Positions 23,001 through 31,558 of a DNA stretch of 64,000 nucleotides are shown piece after piece; position 1 is the stretch's first letter; each line of letters starts with the position of its first letter. The notes below the pieces were generated by a model. That model worked only from the letters and a program-made list of their open reading frames with translations, was not told the DNA's origin and did no database searches. The stretch is from Marthasterias glacialis (taxonomy: Eukaryota > Echinodermata > Asteroidea > Forcipulatida > Asteriidae): assembly GCA_911728455.2 (NCBI GenBank), contig OU452219.1:26916211-26980210 (forward strand), in the 5' to 3' direction. Position numbers and translations under genes: made by a program.

Positions 23001-25579
23001 ACCAATTTTCGGAGGGGGGGAGGGAACTGCCCTCCTTGCCCCCCCCCCCCCCCCCGGCTCGTACACCTGTGACTAGAAGATTGAAGTGAACAGACTCTAC
23101 CTAGAGCCAATGTAGTACAGTCCTCTATGTATCTTGCTGTCAATCTAAAGAACTGTTGCCTTGAATGTTTTTTAATCACATTTTGCAAGTCCGCTTGTTA
23201 TGGTGGATCCACATAGCTGTAGAGTTTCTCCAGAGCCTTGCATCCAAAACTTGACTGTTCCTTGGCAGGCACACCTAGTATATGAGGAGGGCACATCATC
23301 CAGTCATTACCTGTGTCAAAGGAACACATAACATAATGATATGAAATAATATGAAATCCACTGAAAAATTGATTCATTCCTTGGTCATGTACCGTATAGA
23401 TACTCGCAACAGTCTACTTTACAGACTACCCGACACTCACATTTTTAAATTGCAGCGTTTCCGCTGCTAGACTCGTCACCAGAACTCGCACTTGGGAATC
23501 CATCAAACCCACTCTAAATGATTTACGTTGGCTACCAATACAGGCTAGAATACATTTTAATATTTTAGTTTTCACTTATCAGTATCTCCATGGCATTGCC
23601 CCTATTTATATTCAGTTTAAGTTTAGTTCAGGAGTATACAAACCAGCTACAATCGAAATCCCTTCTGACTCCCCCAGTTATCAAAACCAAGTTGTATGGT
23701 TCCCGCCCTTTCCAATATGCAACAGTACAGTTATGGAACAGTCTTGTTAAACAAGCTGAAACATCACAACAATTTAAAACCCGCATGAAAACATATCTGT
23801 TTACTTTGTATAATTGTTGATTTCACCTCTACAGTGCACAGGGACCTCATGGTGATCATATCAAGTTGTTTGTGGCAAAAAGTGCTCCTGTTTATTTTTC
23901 TTGATTTTACTCAATATAGCAAACGCCACAAATGTATCAAAATGTAATACAATTCATGTACATGCACACACACAAGCCTGTGTGCAAGTGATGTGTGTAC
24001 TATTGTGCTTCGGTGAGCGAAAGCATGGTTTCAGCAAGATTTTGATTGACGAAAAGTTTCTTTAATCCCAGAGGTAAGGGCCTTAACAAGGTCCAATCAA
24101 AAACATTTTTGCAGAAGTATTTAGACCAGGACCTCCCCTAACAACACTTTTTTTAAGAAGGTCACACGGTGGCGCTGTTTTGTATTACAGTGGTGAGTTA
24201 AAAGGGCTCGGTCCACTTAAAACTGTGATTTGCATACAAAATGGTGATAAATTCTGCTCAAGCAACCTTTTTTAGCAATAAAAGTACGGACTTTATTTGT
24301 CATAAAAATTTGATATTTTATATCACTGGGATGTAGAATGTTGTCGTCTTCATTATACCTTTTTAACAGGTCAAAGCATTGTTGCTATATTTAACGGTGT
24401 ACAAAAATTGACATCGAGGCGCAGTTTTTGACTGGCAATTCTCATAGCGGAAAAATCAGTGACTGCACATATGCTTGAATAGGAGCGCTAACAAATTGAT
24501 ATGATGCGCTATATAAGCATGGTTTTATTATTACCATTATTGAGGGATGTTTACTGGAAATAATATTGAACAGACTGTCATTTTGTTGCATCAAAGATTA
24601 TTTAAAAAGTCCCTCCCTCTCTTGTGAGATTAACCATTTGAAATGTTGGTGCTGAGTAATTTTTACTGAGCACTTTGAACTATAGTCGTGAGAGAGTTGA
24701 TAAAGTAACTTTTTTTAAAGGACCGTACATCAACGGCTTTTGCAAAAGTTGGTTCACTCCCATCCCCATTTATAATTCAGAGGACGAAGTTATGTTTCAG
24801 TGAAACAAAAACAAAGTGTTATGCTTTATGCTTTCTTTGATTGCTGCAATCAAATTAATTTGAAAGGGTTCAAACACCCACCTGCATGATGGAAGGCTTT
24901 TAGTTTCCTAAGGGACATCATTGTTGATGGCAAATAACGACAGCAGTTTTCACTTAAGTCAAGTTCTTCCAAGTTGTGCATTAAGCCCGCCTCTGCTGGT
25001 AGAGTCCTGATCAAATTTCCACTGAGCTTTAGAGTGATCAAGCTGCAAGACATCCTCCCTGCAAATATCTCTCCTGGAACATCCCGAAGGAGATTCCTAG
25101 TCAAGTTCAGTGTCTTAAGCTGAGCCAAGTCCCCGATGCAAGATGGTAGAACCACAATCTTATTATGAGCGGCATTGAGCTCCTCAAGACTCTGCAAACA
25201 GCTGATTGTCTTGGGCAGAGTTATCACCCTGTTGAAACTGAAATCTAAGGTGATCAGTCCGGTCAGTTCTTGGCACGTGTTTTGAGGTATTTCACTGATA
25301 GCATTCTGCGAGACGTCGAGAGTTTTTAACTGTTGAAGTCGGGTGAGACACGATGGAAGATGTCCTCGTAGTCCACAGCCACTTAAGTACAGATGATTAA
25401 GGGAGTTTAACTTGTCCACTAGTTCGCTTGGTATACGTCGAAGTTTAATTTGGTTTAGGATCAAGCAACCATGAACCCTGGCTTCTTTTATTTTTAAGTG
25501 AATCACAGCTTCATTGGAAGGATCATGTGGATTGCTTTGACTGCTTAGTCCAGTCTTTTTCAATCCAGTTGCTGGCATA
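7571..25579 (-). CDS. LRR / coiled-coil / CaaX-box protein gene, ten exons
   Basis: Ten minus-strand exons join with matching phases: A 25579-24882, B 23310-23101, C 22783-22612, D 20450-20399, E 17587-16889, F 11255-11082, G 9837-9757, H 9628-9543, I 8735-8585, J 8026-7571. From the ATG at 25578 this is 925 codons plus stop, broken only by TAA at codon 270 (23198-23200) in exon B. Without exon B the frame is open for 855 residues. Order: eight LRRs (about residues 37-225), an unrecognised segment (exon C), Ser/Arg-rich acidic linker (E), coiled coil (end of E through J), Ser-rich tail and C-terminal CSVM. LRRs bind proteins, and a CaaX box ending in Met is typically farnesylated and membrane-targeted; the role here is inferred. 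I recognise no orthologue. Confidence 0.75.
8585..8735 (-). CDS. exon I: coiled coil
   Basis: 151 nt, acceptor TTTGAACATGTAG, donor GAGGTAGC. The first base completes the Arg codon from exon H. A Ser-rich break (KRASSFKSSTEND) is followed by coiled coil (KKAEQLLSERDTEAAEAKEE). Confidence 0.85.
9543..9628 (-). CDS. exon H: coiled coil
   Basis: 86 nt, acceptor TTTTTGATGTAG, donor CGAG before GTACAG. It encodes QLDTLQQELELDKERLERAG and a short hinge, ending two bases into an Arg codon finished by exon I. Confidence 0.85.
9757..9837 (-). CDS. exon G: coiled coil
   Basis: 81 nt, 27 codons, phase 0, acceptor TTTATCTCTATTAG, donor GAC before GTGAGT. It encodes IEEIERYLDRRQQLC and a charged helix ending DLRRLDD. 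Confidence 0.85.
9964..11070. repeat. 107-bp minisatellite, about ten copies
   Basis: Successive copies of TACCCTTGTT start at 10071, 10178, 10285, 10392, 10499, 10606, 10713, 10822, 10929 and 11036, i.e. 107 bp except one 109-bp unit. Each unit contains GGTGATGTGGAATCTGTTAA and GGCTTCATCTTCTAGACCAA. It fills most of the intron between exons F and G of the minus-strand gene. Confidence 0.95.
11082..11255 (-). CDS. exon F: coiled coil
   Basis: 174 nt, 58 codons, acceptor TTTGCTGTTCACAG, donor GAG before GTAAGAG. It encodes heptad-patterned sequence (MEELTDIRQELDSRFQQ) continuing from exon E. A 107-bp minisatellite runs up to the donor from the intron side. Confidence 0.85.
11316..11640. mobile_element. 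inverted-repeat element(s)
   Basis: 11316-11414 is a hairpin: GGAATAAGGGAAATAAGCGC at the left is matched inverted by GCGCTTTATTTTCCCGTGTTCC at the right in shifted, imperfect form. It is followed by another inverted pair, GAGTGTGATAA near 11432 and TTATCACACTC near 11618. Probably adjacent or nested MITEs in the intron upstream of exon F. Confidence 0.55.
12168..12371 (+). repeat. dispersed repeat, copy 1
   Basis: About 200 bp closely matches 59328-59529 in the same orientation, including ACCAGGTACTCATGTGGCAA and CAGTGCTTGCACTGCACTGG. The family is unidentified and no terminal repeats are evident. Confidence 0.8.
12660..12920. repeat. 87-bp tandem repeat, three copies
   Basis: GTATGCATTCTTTTGCTCGG recurs at 12685, 12772 and 12859, an exact 87-bp period, together with CACCTCCACCTTTGTTCTCA. 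Intronic minisatellite. Confidence 0.9.
13310..13860 (+). pseudogene. non-LTR retrotransposon endonuclease fragment
   Basis: Plus-strand frames with shifts encode pieces of an apurinic-like endonuclease of the CR1/L2 type: ETWLRDG, a GGGIGIVYKSSL-like strand, and GDFNLQVD with its conserved Asn, followed by an FQELLRMTGF helix. It is frameshifted and truncated, hence inactive. It lies antisense in an intron of the LRR/coiled-coil gene. Confidence 0.7.
14297..14320. repeat. poly-G tract
   Basis: A run of more than 20 G with one interruption at its 5' edge, followed by TGAAAAGAGG. A homopolymer length of this kind is unreliable in assemblies. Confidence 0.9.
15153..15938. mobile_element. element with long imperfect terminal inverted repeats
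   Basis: The left end contains AATAGACTGAT and GTCACGTGACCTGCTGTGGG; the right end read in reverse contains AATAGACCGAT and ATCACGTGACCTATTGTGGG. The termini of about 60 bp enclose about 650 bp without recognisable transposase. Probably a non-autonomous DNA transposon. Confidence 0.55.
16889..17587 (-). CDS. exon E: Ser/Arg-rich linker and start of coiled coil
   Basis: 699 nt (233 codons, phase 0 both ends), acceptor TATTGCTTTAG, donor GAG before GTAGGC. The first ATG at 17566 is seven codons inside the exon and is not a start. An acidic stretch is followed by a Ser/Arg/His-rich low-complexity region (HSSGGSSSSRRSRNRHQ), another acidic stretch, then a strongly charged helix (KKIEKKLLHEKEKYAAQK) that opens the coiled coil. 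Confidence 0.85.
17588..20398. other. intron between exons D and E
   Basis: No supported exon. Dispersed-repeat fragments occur near 18390-18500 (like 1390-1520) and near 19060-19210 (GGGCAAGGAAGGGCACC, related to 3710-3800). Confidence 0.55.
20399..20450 (-). CDS. exon D: short linker exon
   Basis: 52 nt between acceptor TTTTTTAAAAG and donor GTG before GTAAGA. It completes a Ser codon from exon C and encodes PSKKAVTWDELEDKPHV, ending in phase 0, which exon E needs. Confidence 0.72.
21568..21901. mobile_element. MITE-like element, 334 bp
   Basis: The left end GAGCAAGTTCGATTAAGGAC is matched by the right end GTCCTTGATTGAACTTGCTC in inverted orientation with two mismatches; weaker similarity continues inward (GGCTAACTAGTGG / CTATGGTTAGC). 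The interior has several CACGTC-type repeats. It sits in the intron between exons C and D. Confidence 0.7.
22612..22783 (-). CDS. exon C: unrecognised conserved-looking segment
   Basis: 172 nt with acceptor CGCTTAAG (weak pyrimidine tract; an in-frame TAA directly upstream fixes the start) and donor GAG before GTAAAAC. It encodes about 57 residues with a beta/alpha look, including EYALLVFNDRLCFCV and LWDIDPYSWIDVILPP. It can follow exon A or exon B in frame. I do not recognise the fold. Confidence 0.72.
23101..23310 (-). CDS. exon B: symmetric exon with in-frame TAA
   Basis: Acceptor TTTGACACAG, donor CTAG before GTAGAG, 210 nt, phase 1 at both ends. The first 37 codons look like an LRR cap (start GNDWMMCPPHILG, then ALEKLYSY). 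TAA follows at 23198-23200. The same frame then stays open for 33 more codons with protein-like composition (HSRQQFFRLTARYIEDC) up to the donor. A minus-strand AATAAA at 22830-22835 could serve an LRR-only transcript. Alternatives: real stop with alternative splicing, allele or assembly error, or two adjacent genes. Confidence 0.7.
23397..23822 (+). pseudogene. non-LTR retrotransposon 3' end (RT C-terminal fragment)
   Basis: One frame gives LRWLPIQARIHFNILVFTYQ followed, in an open stretch 23590-23820, by KLYGSRPFQYATVQLWNSL and FKTRMKTYLFTLY. This is the usual C-terminal signature of CR1/L2-like reverse transcriptase polyproteins. The N-terminal part is frameshifted. It lies antisense between exons A and B of the LRR gene. 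Confidence 0.75.
24882..25579 (-). CDS. exon A: eight leucine-rich repeats
   Basis: The first in-frame ATG is at 25578, one base after an acceptor with a good pyrimidine tract (TCTCCTTTACCAACAG), so a 5' non-coding or short coding exon lies upstream. The 232 codons contain eight repeats of the intracellular, SHOC2-like LRR type at about residues 37, 61, 85, 109, 132, 155, 181 and 204, e.g. KTLDVSQNAISEIP and EELDLSENCCRYLP. No signal peptide or membrane segment is visible, so the domain is probably cytoplasmic. The exon ends in phase 1 at CAG before GTGGGT. Confidence 0.88.
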
Positions 25580-25884
25580 CTGTTGGTAAAGGAGAGATTG
25601 AAAAAGATTAAACATTGATATTAATATTATGATTGGAACTTACAAAACTTAACGGCAAGTTCGGACCAGTATTTTCAGTTTGTTTACAGTGTTAAACTTA
25701 GGACATACCTTGTTTTGAAATAAAAATGATCAAATGAGAAAAACAGCAAAATCCTTCAATCTAATTGTAAGGACATTTTTTTAAACTTCATAATATTAAT
25801 AAGTTAATTTGTTGTGAAGATGTATTTACAAAAAAGTTAATTTGTAAATACATAATTTATTCGCTTGTTTATATCCATCATAGA

Positions 25885-26106
25885 CTACTTTATAAACTGC
25901 AAGCCGAGGTGCATTGTATTTGTTCTAGTACCGTAAAAAAAGGTTTGCATGTCTTTACACAAAATGTAAACAACGGCTCTTTTTACTCGTCCTTCCTGAG
26001 GTTGCTCTCTGACTTTCAGTTTTACCAATTTCCATTTATTTTCGAATAGAATCAAGGATCGCGGTTTACAATGTAACTCCAACCCGTCCTCTGTCAATTT
26101 AATCAT
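25885..26106 (-). CDS. possible upstream coding exon or ORF of the LRR gene
   Basis: A 73-codon ORF 5' of exon A with plausible composition (FENKWKLVKLKVREQPQEG). Exon A begins with a 3' splice site, so an upstream exon must exist; this ORF is a candidate, but no strong donor gives the required phase. It could equally be chance. Confidence 0.25.
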   Translation of the reverse strand: MIKLTEDGLELHCKPRSLILFENKWKLVKLKVREQPQEGRVKRAVVYILCKDMQTFFYGTRTNTMHLGLQFIK

Positions 26107-26705
26107 AATAATTATGCATTTTTACAAGAATACCTGGAATTGTTTGATAATCAATGCGGCCACGTGTTTATCCCCTTCCGTCAACAAATCCGATCGGATT
26201 AGTGAATTAGTAAAAGGCCCTCAAGAGATGGAAATGCGCCAGTCCCATTAAGGGGATTTCCCTTTACGCCACTTTATTTTGGGATCAAAGTAGCACACAA
26301 TAGAGCTAGGATCGAAGGGGCGAGGTTGGGATGGGGTTATTGTTAGGATGAGGTGGTCGCAGTGAAGGAACTATGCTATGAAACCAAAGCCTGCTCTTTC
26401 CCAAATTTAAAGAGTAATTTTAAGATCACCATCATTTTTTAAAACAATAAACATAAAAAGCACAATGGGGAAAAACGATATTTTTAATTAGCTTCGACAA
26501 AGAAATTTTGTCTGTGATTTAGTGATATAGAGACTACCAAAATAAAATGTCCTTGAGTTTTTCTCGAAAGACAACTGGTTTAAACGTTTGAATCGTCCAA
26601 TGATATAATTAGTACTGTTTTGGAGCATTACTATTGGTCATCTCAATGCTGAATACACAGCTTTTGAATAATTATTACAGCTCCTCATTAAACATTATGA
26701 CGAGA

Positions 26706-26757
26706 CATTAAGCCCCGCCCTTGCTCTTTTGCACGTGACAGTGGGCGGGGCTTAATG
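26706..26757. promoter_or_regulatory. GC-box palindrome in a probable divergent promoter
   Basis: CATTAAGCCCCGCCC (26706-26720) and its perfect complement GGGCGGGGCTTAATG (26743-26757) flank a 22-bp loop that contains the E-box CACGTG (26732-26737). GGGCGGGG is a GC/Sp1-type box. It lies between the 5' side of the minus-strand LRR gene and a plus-strand first exon at 27065, as expected for a bidirectional promoter. The regulatory role is inferred. Confidence 0.5.
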
Positions 26758-27064
26758 ATTGGTCTTTTAATGCAGTTTTTGTCTGAACATTGAAATGTCC
26801 TCGATGTTATGCAACAATTCCTGTGTCTGAAAATACTTGCTTTTTGAAGAATCCAGCCGTGCATTCTTTTGAACAGGCGGTTTTAATAATTTAAATAATC
26901 AGTGGTTAACCGTCTTAGCCTAGTTAGTCTATTGACTGGTTGACTTCACGGTATCTGTATAAAGCGTACATCAATTGGTATACTGCCCCTTTGTCCTATC
27001 GTCGTAAAAAGAACCTCGTGCGCGCCAGTTTCAATATATCGAACTCAACTACCTTCTGAATAAC

Positions 27065-27194
27065 ATGGCTGCCAGTGATGTCAACCGCCAACAACCAACC
27101 ACCGTTTTATTGTCGCTGTGTAGTGTAGTGTTCGAATTTGCACCCTTTTTCGGCGTCAAGAACGAGCGGTGTATTCAAGAAAGACATATTATAC
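27065..27194 (+). CDS. probable first exon of a plus-strand gene
   Basis: ATG in a good context (AACATGGC) opens 43 codons (start MAASDVNRQQPTTVLLSLCS) and ends in phase 1 at ATAC before a consensus GTAAGT donor. It is less AT-rich than its surroundings and lies 300 bp from the GC-box palindrome. No continuing coding exon was found. It may be the first exon of the non-coding gene at 32.8-46.8 kb with a fortuitous ORF, or of an unseen protein gene. Not recognised. Confidence 0.45.
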
Positions 27195-27684
27195 GTAAGT
27201 TGGAAAATAATGTCAATATTACCCCTACAAAAAGTTCAATTTCAACGGGGGAAAAAAATAACATGACCAAACACTGTACACGCACTCGGTAGCGTCATGT
27301 TGGATTTTGGTTTCATTTTTATTCTAAAGCAAGTTTGGATGCCGCTGTCGGCATACACATTGAGCTAGAAGGATTCTAGAAACCCGTTAAAATTTTACTT
27401 AATGTACTGAAGTTGTCGATACACTGTTTAAATGAGCAATAGTTGTGAGTCTTAGGCATGTTAGGGCCATATCACACGAGGCAATTTACAGGCAACCAGT
27501 TCCAGGCAATCTCCAAGAAGAAAAATCATTCACATTTGGATTGCAAGACATTGTCAGAAAAATAATGCCTGTGCTGCCAAAATGTTTTTTTTGCATGCAC
27601 TATGCAGTGCAATTGGTTGCCTCCAAGTTAACTGTAAAAAATGCCCTATGTTTGTATGTGCCATGACCCTTAGTCTTATCTTTA

Positions 27685-27803
27685 AAGTGATTTATTATTA
27701 TTTTTTAATATTTATTTATTTATTTATTTTATTTTTTTTTTTTTTTCATTTTATTTATTTTTTATTTTTTTTTATTTATCTATTTATTTATTTATATATG
27801 TAT

Positions 27804-27838
<35 letters not shown>

Positions 27839-27900
27839 TTATTATTATTTATTGATTATTATTTATTTTTTTCATTTTTTTCATTTTTTTGAGGGGGGGG
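27685..27900. repeat. low-complexity (TTTA)n tract
   Basis: T-rich sequence dominated by TTTA repeats, ending in a G run at 27892-27902. ORFs across it are compositional artefacts. Confidence 0.95.
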
Positions 27901-30349
27901 GGGCAAGTGTGGTAGGCCTATGTTGTGTTTGTCAAATCATTGTCCAGTAGGGAATAGTCAAACTCCCTAATTCTAAATAGTGTCATTGTTTTCAACCAAT
28001 CGTCATAATTTTGCTTGTATAGTTTAAGACAGGCACATAAAAAAATGTTTGTAGGTAAAATATTTTGTCACAAGAAGTGGCATATGCACTATATTATGTG
28101 TTGAAATAGTTGCTGTAGTCAGAACCCTTGATCCTCTCGACGGTCATAGACAAATGTTAATAGGCTTGTACACGTGATACATCTCGCTGAAATTGGTGGA
28201 ATTGATCATTAAGTTTGAAAACGTCTTTTAAGGGATTTGCTTTCTTTTATTTAGCATTCTATCCCCACACAGCTGTTGTTAAAATTGATGCATGTATATG
28301 ATTGATCATGTTTAAAACTGTGAATTTTTTATTTATTTTATTTTATTTTTATTTTATTTATTTTGCATACCTGTTTACGATTGAATCCCCCCACCACCCA
28401 ATGCAACAGTGTTGAAAATTTTGAATAATTTTACAGGATTGACCACTGAAACATTTTCATTTATTTTGCATTTTTACATTTAGTTAATTGAAGAGCCCCC
28501 TTACTCCATTTTTAAGCAGTCAACCTTAAACTATTTTGCATTATAAACCCTGAGCTTTCAAACAAGAGATTGTTACAAATGTGGTCTCGTTGTGAGAATG
28601 AATGAATAAGCTTTCCATTGATGTGACATGACAAACAAGTCACAAATAACCAAGATATAGGTAATTTGTTTTCAAGGTAATTTGTTTTAGTTTACTCACG
28701 ATTCCCCCAATTTATATAATTGACAACACATTTACAATTTTACATTGACTAGGAATTCTTTTGTTTTTGCAACAATAGATACATGATTTACCCCCCCCCC
28801 CTCCCACTCCATTTTTAAGTGGTTCACTTTTTTGTTTTTTGCATTAGCATACTTAGAATATCCCTACAGTATTCTTGCTAAAATTGCTGTATTTGTAGGA
28901 TTGATCATGTTTGAAGTTGTCAAAGTTTAGGCAGGTTTATAACTTCATTTATTTAGCATACTAGTTTTACTAGTTTCGATTGCAACCCCCTCCATCCAAC
29001 CCCTCACTCCCTTTGTAGCAGTCAACTTTTATTTTGCATTATAGTTTACTCATGGTTACCCAATTTATAGAATTTCCAAAGATGTTTACAATGTCACATT
29101 TATTAAAAATTTTCTTTTATTTTGCATTATAGTTAACTAATTGACCCCCTCCAATTTTAAGTGGTCCACTTTTAGTTATTAGCATTAGCTTACTAAGAAT
29201 ATCCATACAGTTATCTTGTTAAAGTTGCTGCATTTCTTATAAAATTGATTTATCTACCCCCCATCCAACACTGTTAAAAATTTTGTTTTAGGCTAGACCA
29301 TTGAAACTTGTTTATTTATTTGCCTTTATTTATCCTTTAACAACCTCCCCCTGCTCCATTTTTGGCAAGTTGCTAAGCAGAGCGAGCCTATGTAATGATG
29401 ATTTTCCTCTGTCCGTCCGGCCAGCCGGCCGTCCGCATTCAGTGGAAATGTTAAAGTTTATGCCTCATGGTGTTAGTTCTTTTTTGTAATGTCAGTGTTT
29501 TTTTGACTCAATTTCAGTTCATTTGTCTTACCTGGTATTAATGTGGTGGGATCCTCTATGTGGAAATGGAAATGTTAAAGTTTTTCTATTGTTTTAAAAT
29601 GTTTTCTATTGTTTTAAAATGCAAAGTGCATGCTTGTTAATGTCCCCCACCCCTTTGAACAACAGTTGATTGGTTTTTCTAATAGTCATTGTTCCTCTAT
29701 CGGCCGATCTGCAGCTCGCCATGGCAGCTTTCGCTTTTCTAGTTAAACAGTTGACTTTCAAATATTATTTGCATTTTAGTTTATTCATTGATCCCCAAGT
29801 TTATAGATTTGACAAAGATGTTTACAATTTTGCAGTGAGAAGATCTCTTCTATTTTTTTGCATTAAAACTTAATTGATTGAACCCCCTCCATTTTTTCAG
29901 TGGTCCACTTTTAGTTATTTGCATTAAGCTTTCTTAGAATATCCCTACAGTATTCTTGTTAAAATTGCTGCATTTCTTATAAAATTGATTTAACCCCCCC
30001 CCCCCCCCACATCCAACACTGTTGAAAATTCTGAATATTTGTTTAGACTAGACCATTGAAATTTGTTTATTTATTTATTTGCCTTTATTTGCCTTTATTT
30101 GACCTTTAACAACCTCCCCCTGCTCCATTTTTAGGCAGTTGACTTTCAAATATTTGCATTTTAGTGTATTCATGGATCCCCAAGTTTATAGATTTGACAA
30201 AGATGTTTACAATTTTGCATTGAGAAGATCTCTTCTATTTTTTTACATTAAAAGTTAATTGATTGAACCCCCTCCATTTTTAAGTAGTTTCTGCATTAGA
30301 GTTTATAGATAAATAATTGCATAAAGGATAAAGAATATTAGTTTGGTTT

Positions 30350-30468
30350 TACCGTTACACCAGTGTCTGAATTCTGTGGGGAAAAAATCCACAGGTATAC
30401 TACTATGGTCGGATTCGAATCCAGGACCCCGCATTCTAGAGCAGCTGACTTAACCACAAGATCACTGT
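30350..30468 (-). mobile_element. tRNA-like SINE fragment, copy 1
   Basis: Read on the minus strand: GATCTTGTGGTTAAGTCAGC resembles an A box and GGATTCGAATCC is a perfect B-box palindrome. It is carried within the 1.09-kb duplicated unit, so insertion preceded duplication. Confidence 0.6.
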
Positions 30469-31439
30469 TTAAAATCTTACATTGATTAGTGATTCTCTTT
30501 CAATTTTTTTGTTCATTCCCCTTCAGTTGTTAAGAAGTTAATTCTACTTTTTCACATTATAAGTTAGTTAACTGAAACTGATTGAAGCCCATCCCCCTTA
30601 AGTGGTTTGCTTTCAGTCAATTTGAATTAGTTATGCAACCCCTGCAGTATTCTTGTTGCTGTATTTGTAGAATTAAGCAGTTTGACATATCTTTTGTTTT
30701 AGCCAATCACTTTCATTTTTGTGTGTGCATAGTTTAACATAATCTCAATCAGCCCCAAGTTTTACTTAGTTTTAGGGATTGATCTCGTTTGAAATTTTGG
30801 CAGGATTATAACTTTGCATACCCCAAAACCAACATTTAGAAAATTTTTGTAGGATTGACAAATTTAATTGTTTTTTTTTGCATCAGTAGTTTGTTTTGTA
30901 TTTTTGCATGTATTTAACAGAAAACCCCCACTCTCAATTCTTAAGTGAATCACTTTCAATTATTTAGCATTATAGTTAACTAATTGACCCCCCTCCATTT
31001 TTAAGTGGTCCACTTTTAGTTATTTGCATTAGCTTTCTTAGAATATCCCTACAGTATTCTTGTTAAATATTGCTGCATTTCTTATCAAATTGATTTAACA
31101 CCCCCACCCCCCCTTCCAACACTGTTGAACATTTTGAATATTTGTTTAGGCTAGACCATTGAAATTTGTTTATTTATTTGCCTTTATTTAACATTTAACA
31201 ACCTCCCCCTGCTCCATTTTTCAGCAGTTGACTTTCAAATATTTGCATATTAGTTTATTCATGGATCCCCAAGTTTATAGATTTGATAAAGATGTTTACA
31301 ATTTTGCATTGAGAAGATCTCTTCTATTTTTTTACATTAAAAGTTAATTGATTGAACCCCCTCCATTTTTAAGTAGTTTCTGCATTAGAGTTTATAGATA
31401 AATAATTGCATAAAGGATAAAGAATATTATTTTGGTTTT

Positions 31440-31558
31440 ACCGTTACACCAGTGTCTGAATTCTGTGGGGAAAAAATCCACACGTATACTACTATGGTCG
31501 GATTTGAATCCAGGACCCCGCATTCAAGAGCAGATGACTTAACCACAAGATCACTGTT
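31440..31558 (-). mobile_element. tRNA-like SINE fragment, copy 2
   Basis: Second copy of the 30350 fragment, about 1091 bp downstream, with a decayed B box (GGATTTGAATCC on the plus strand). Confidence 0.6.

Noticed and set aside
27582..27950. 122-codon ORF rich in Phe/Tyr/Ile
   Set aside because: Low-complexity TTTA tract.
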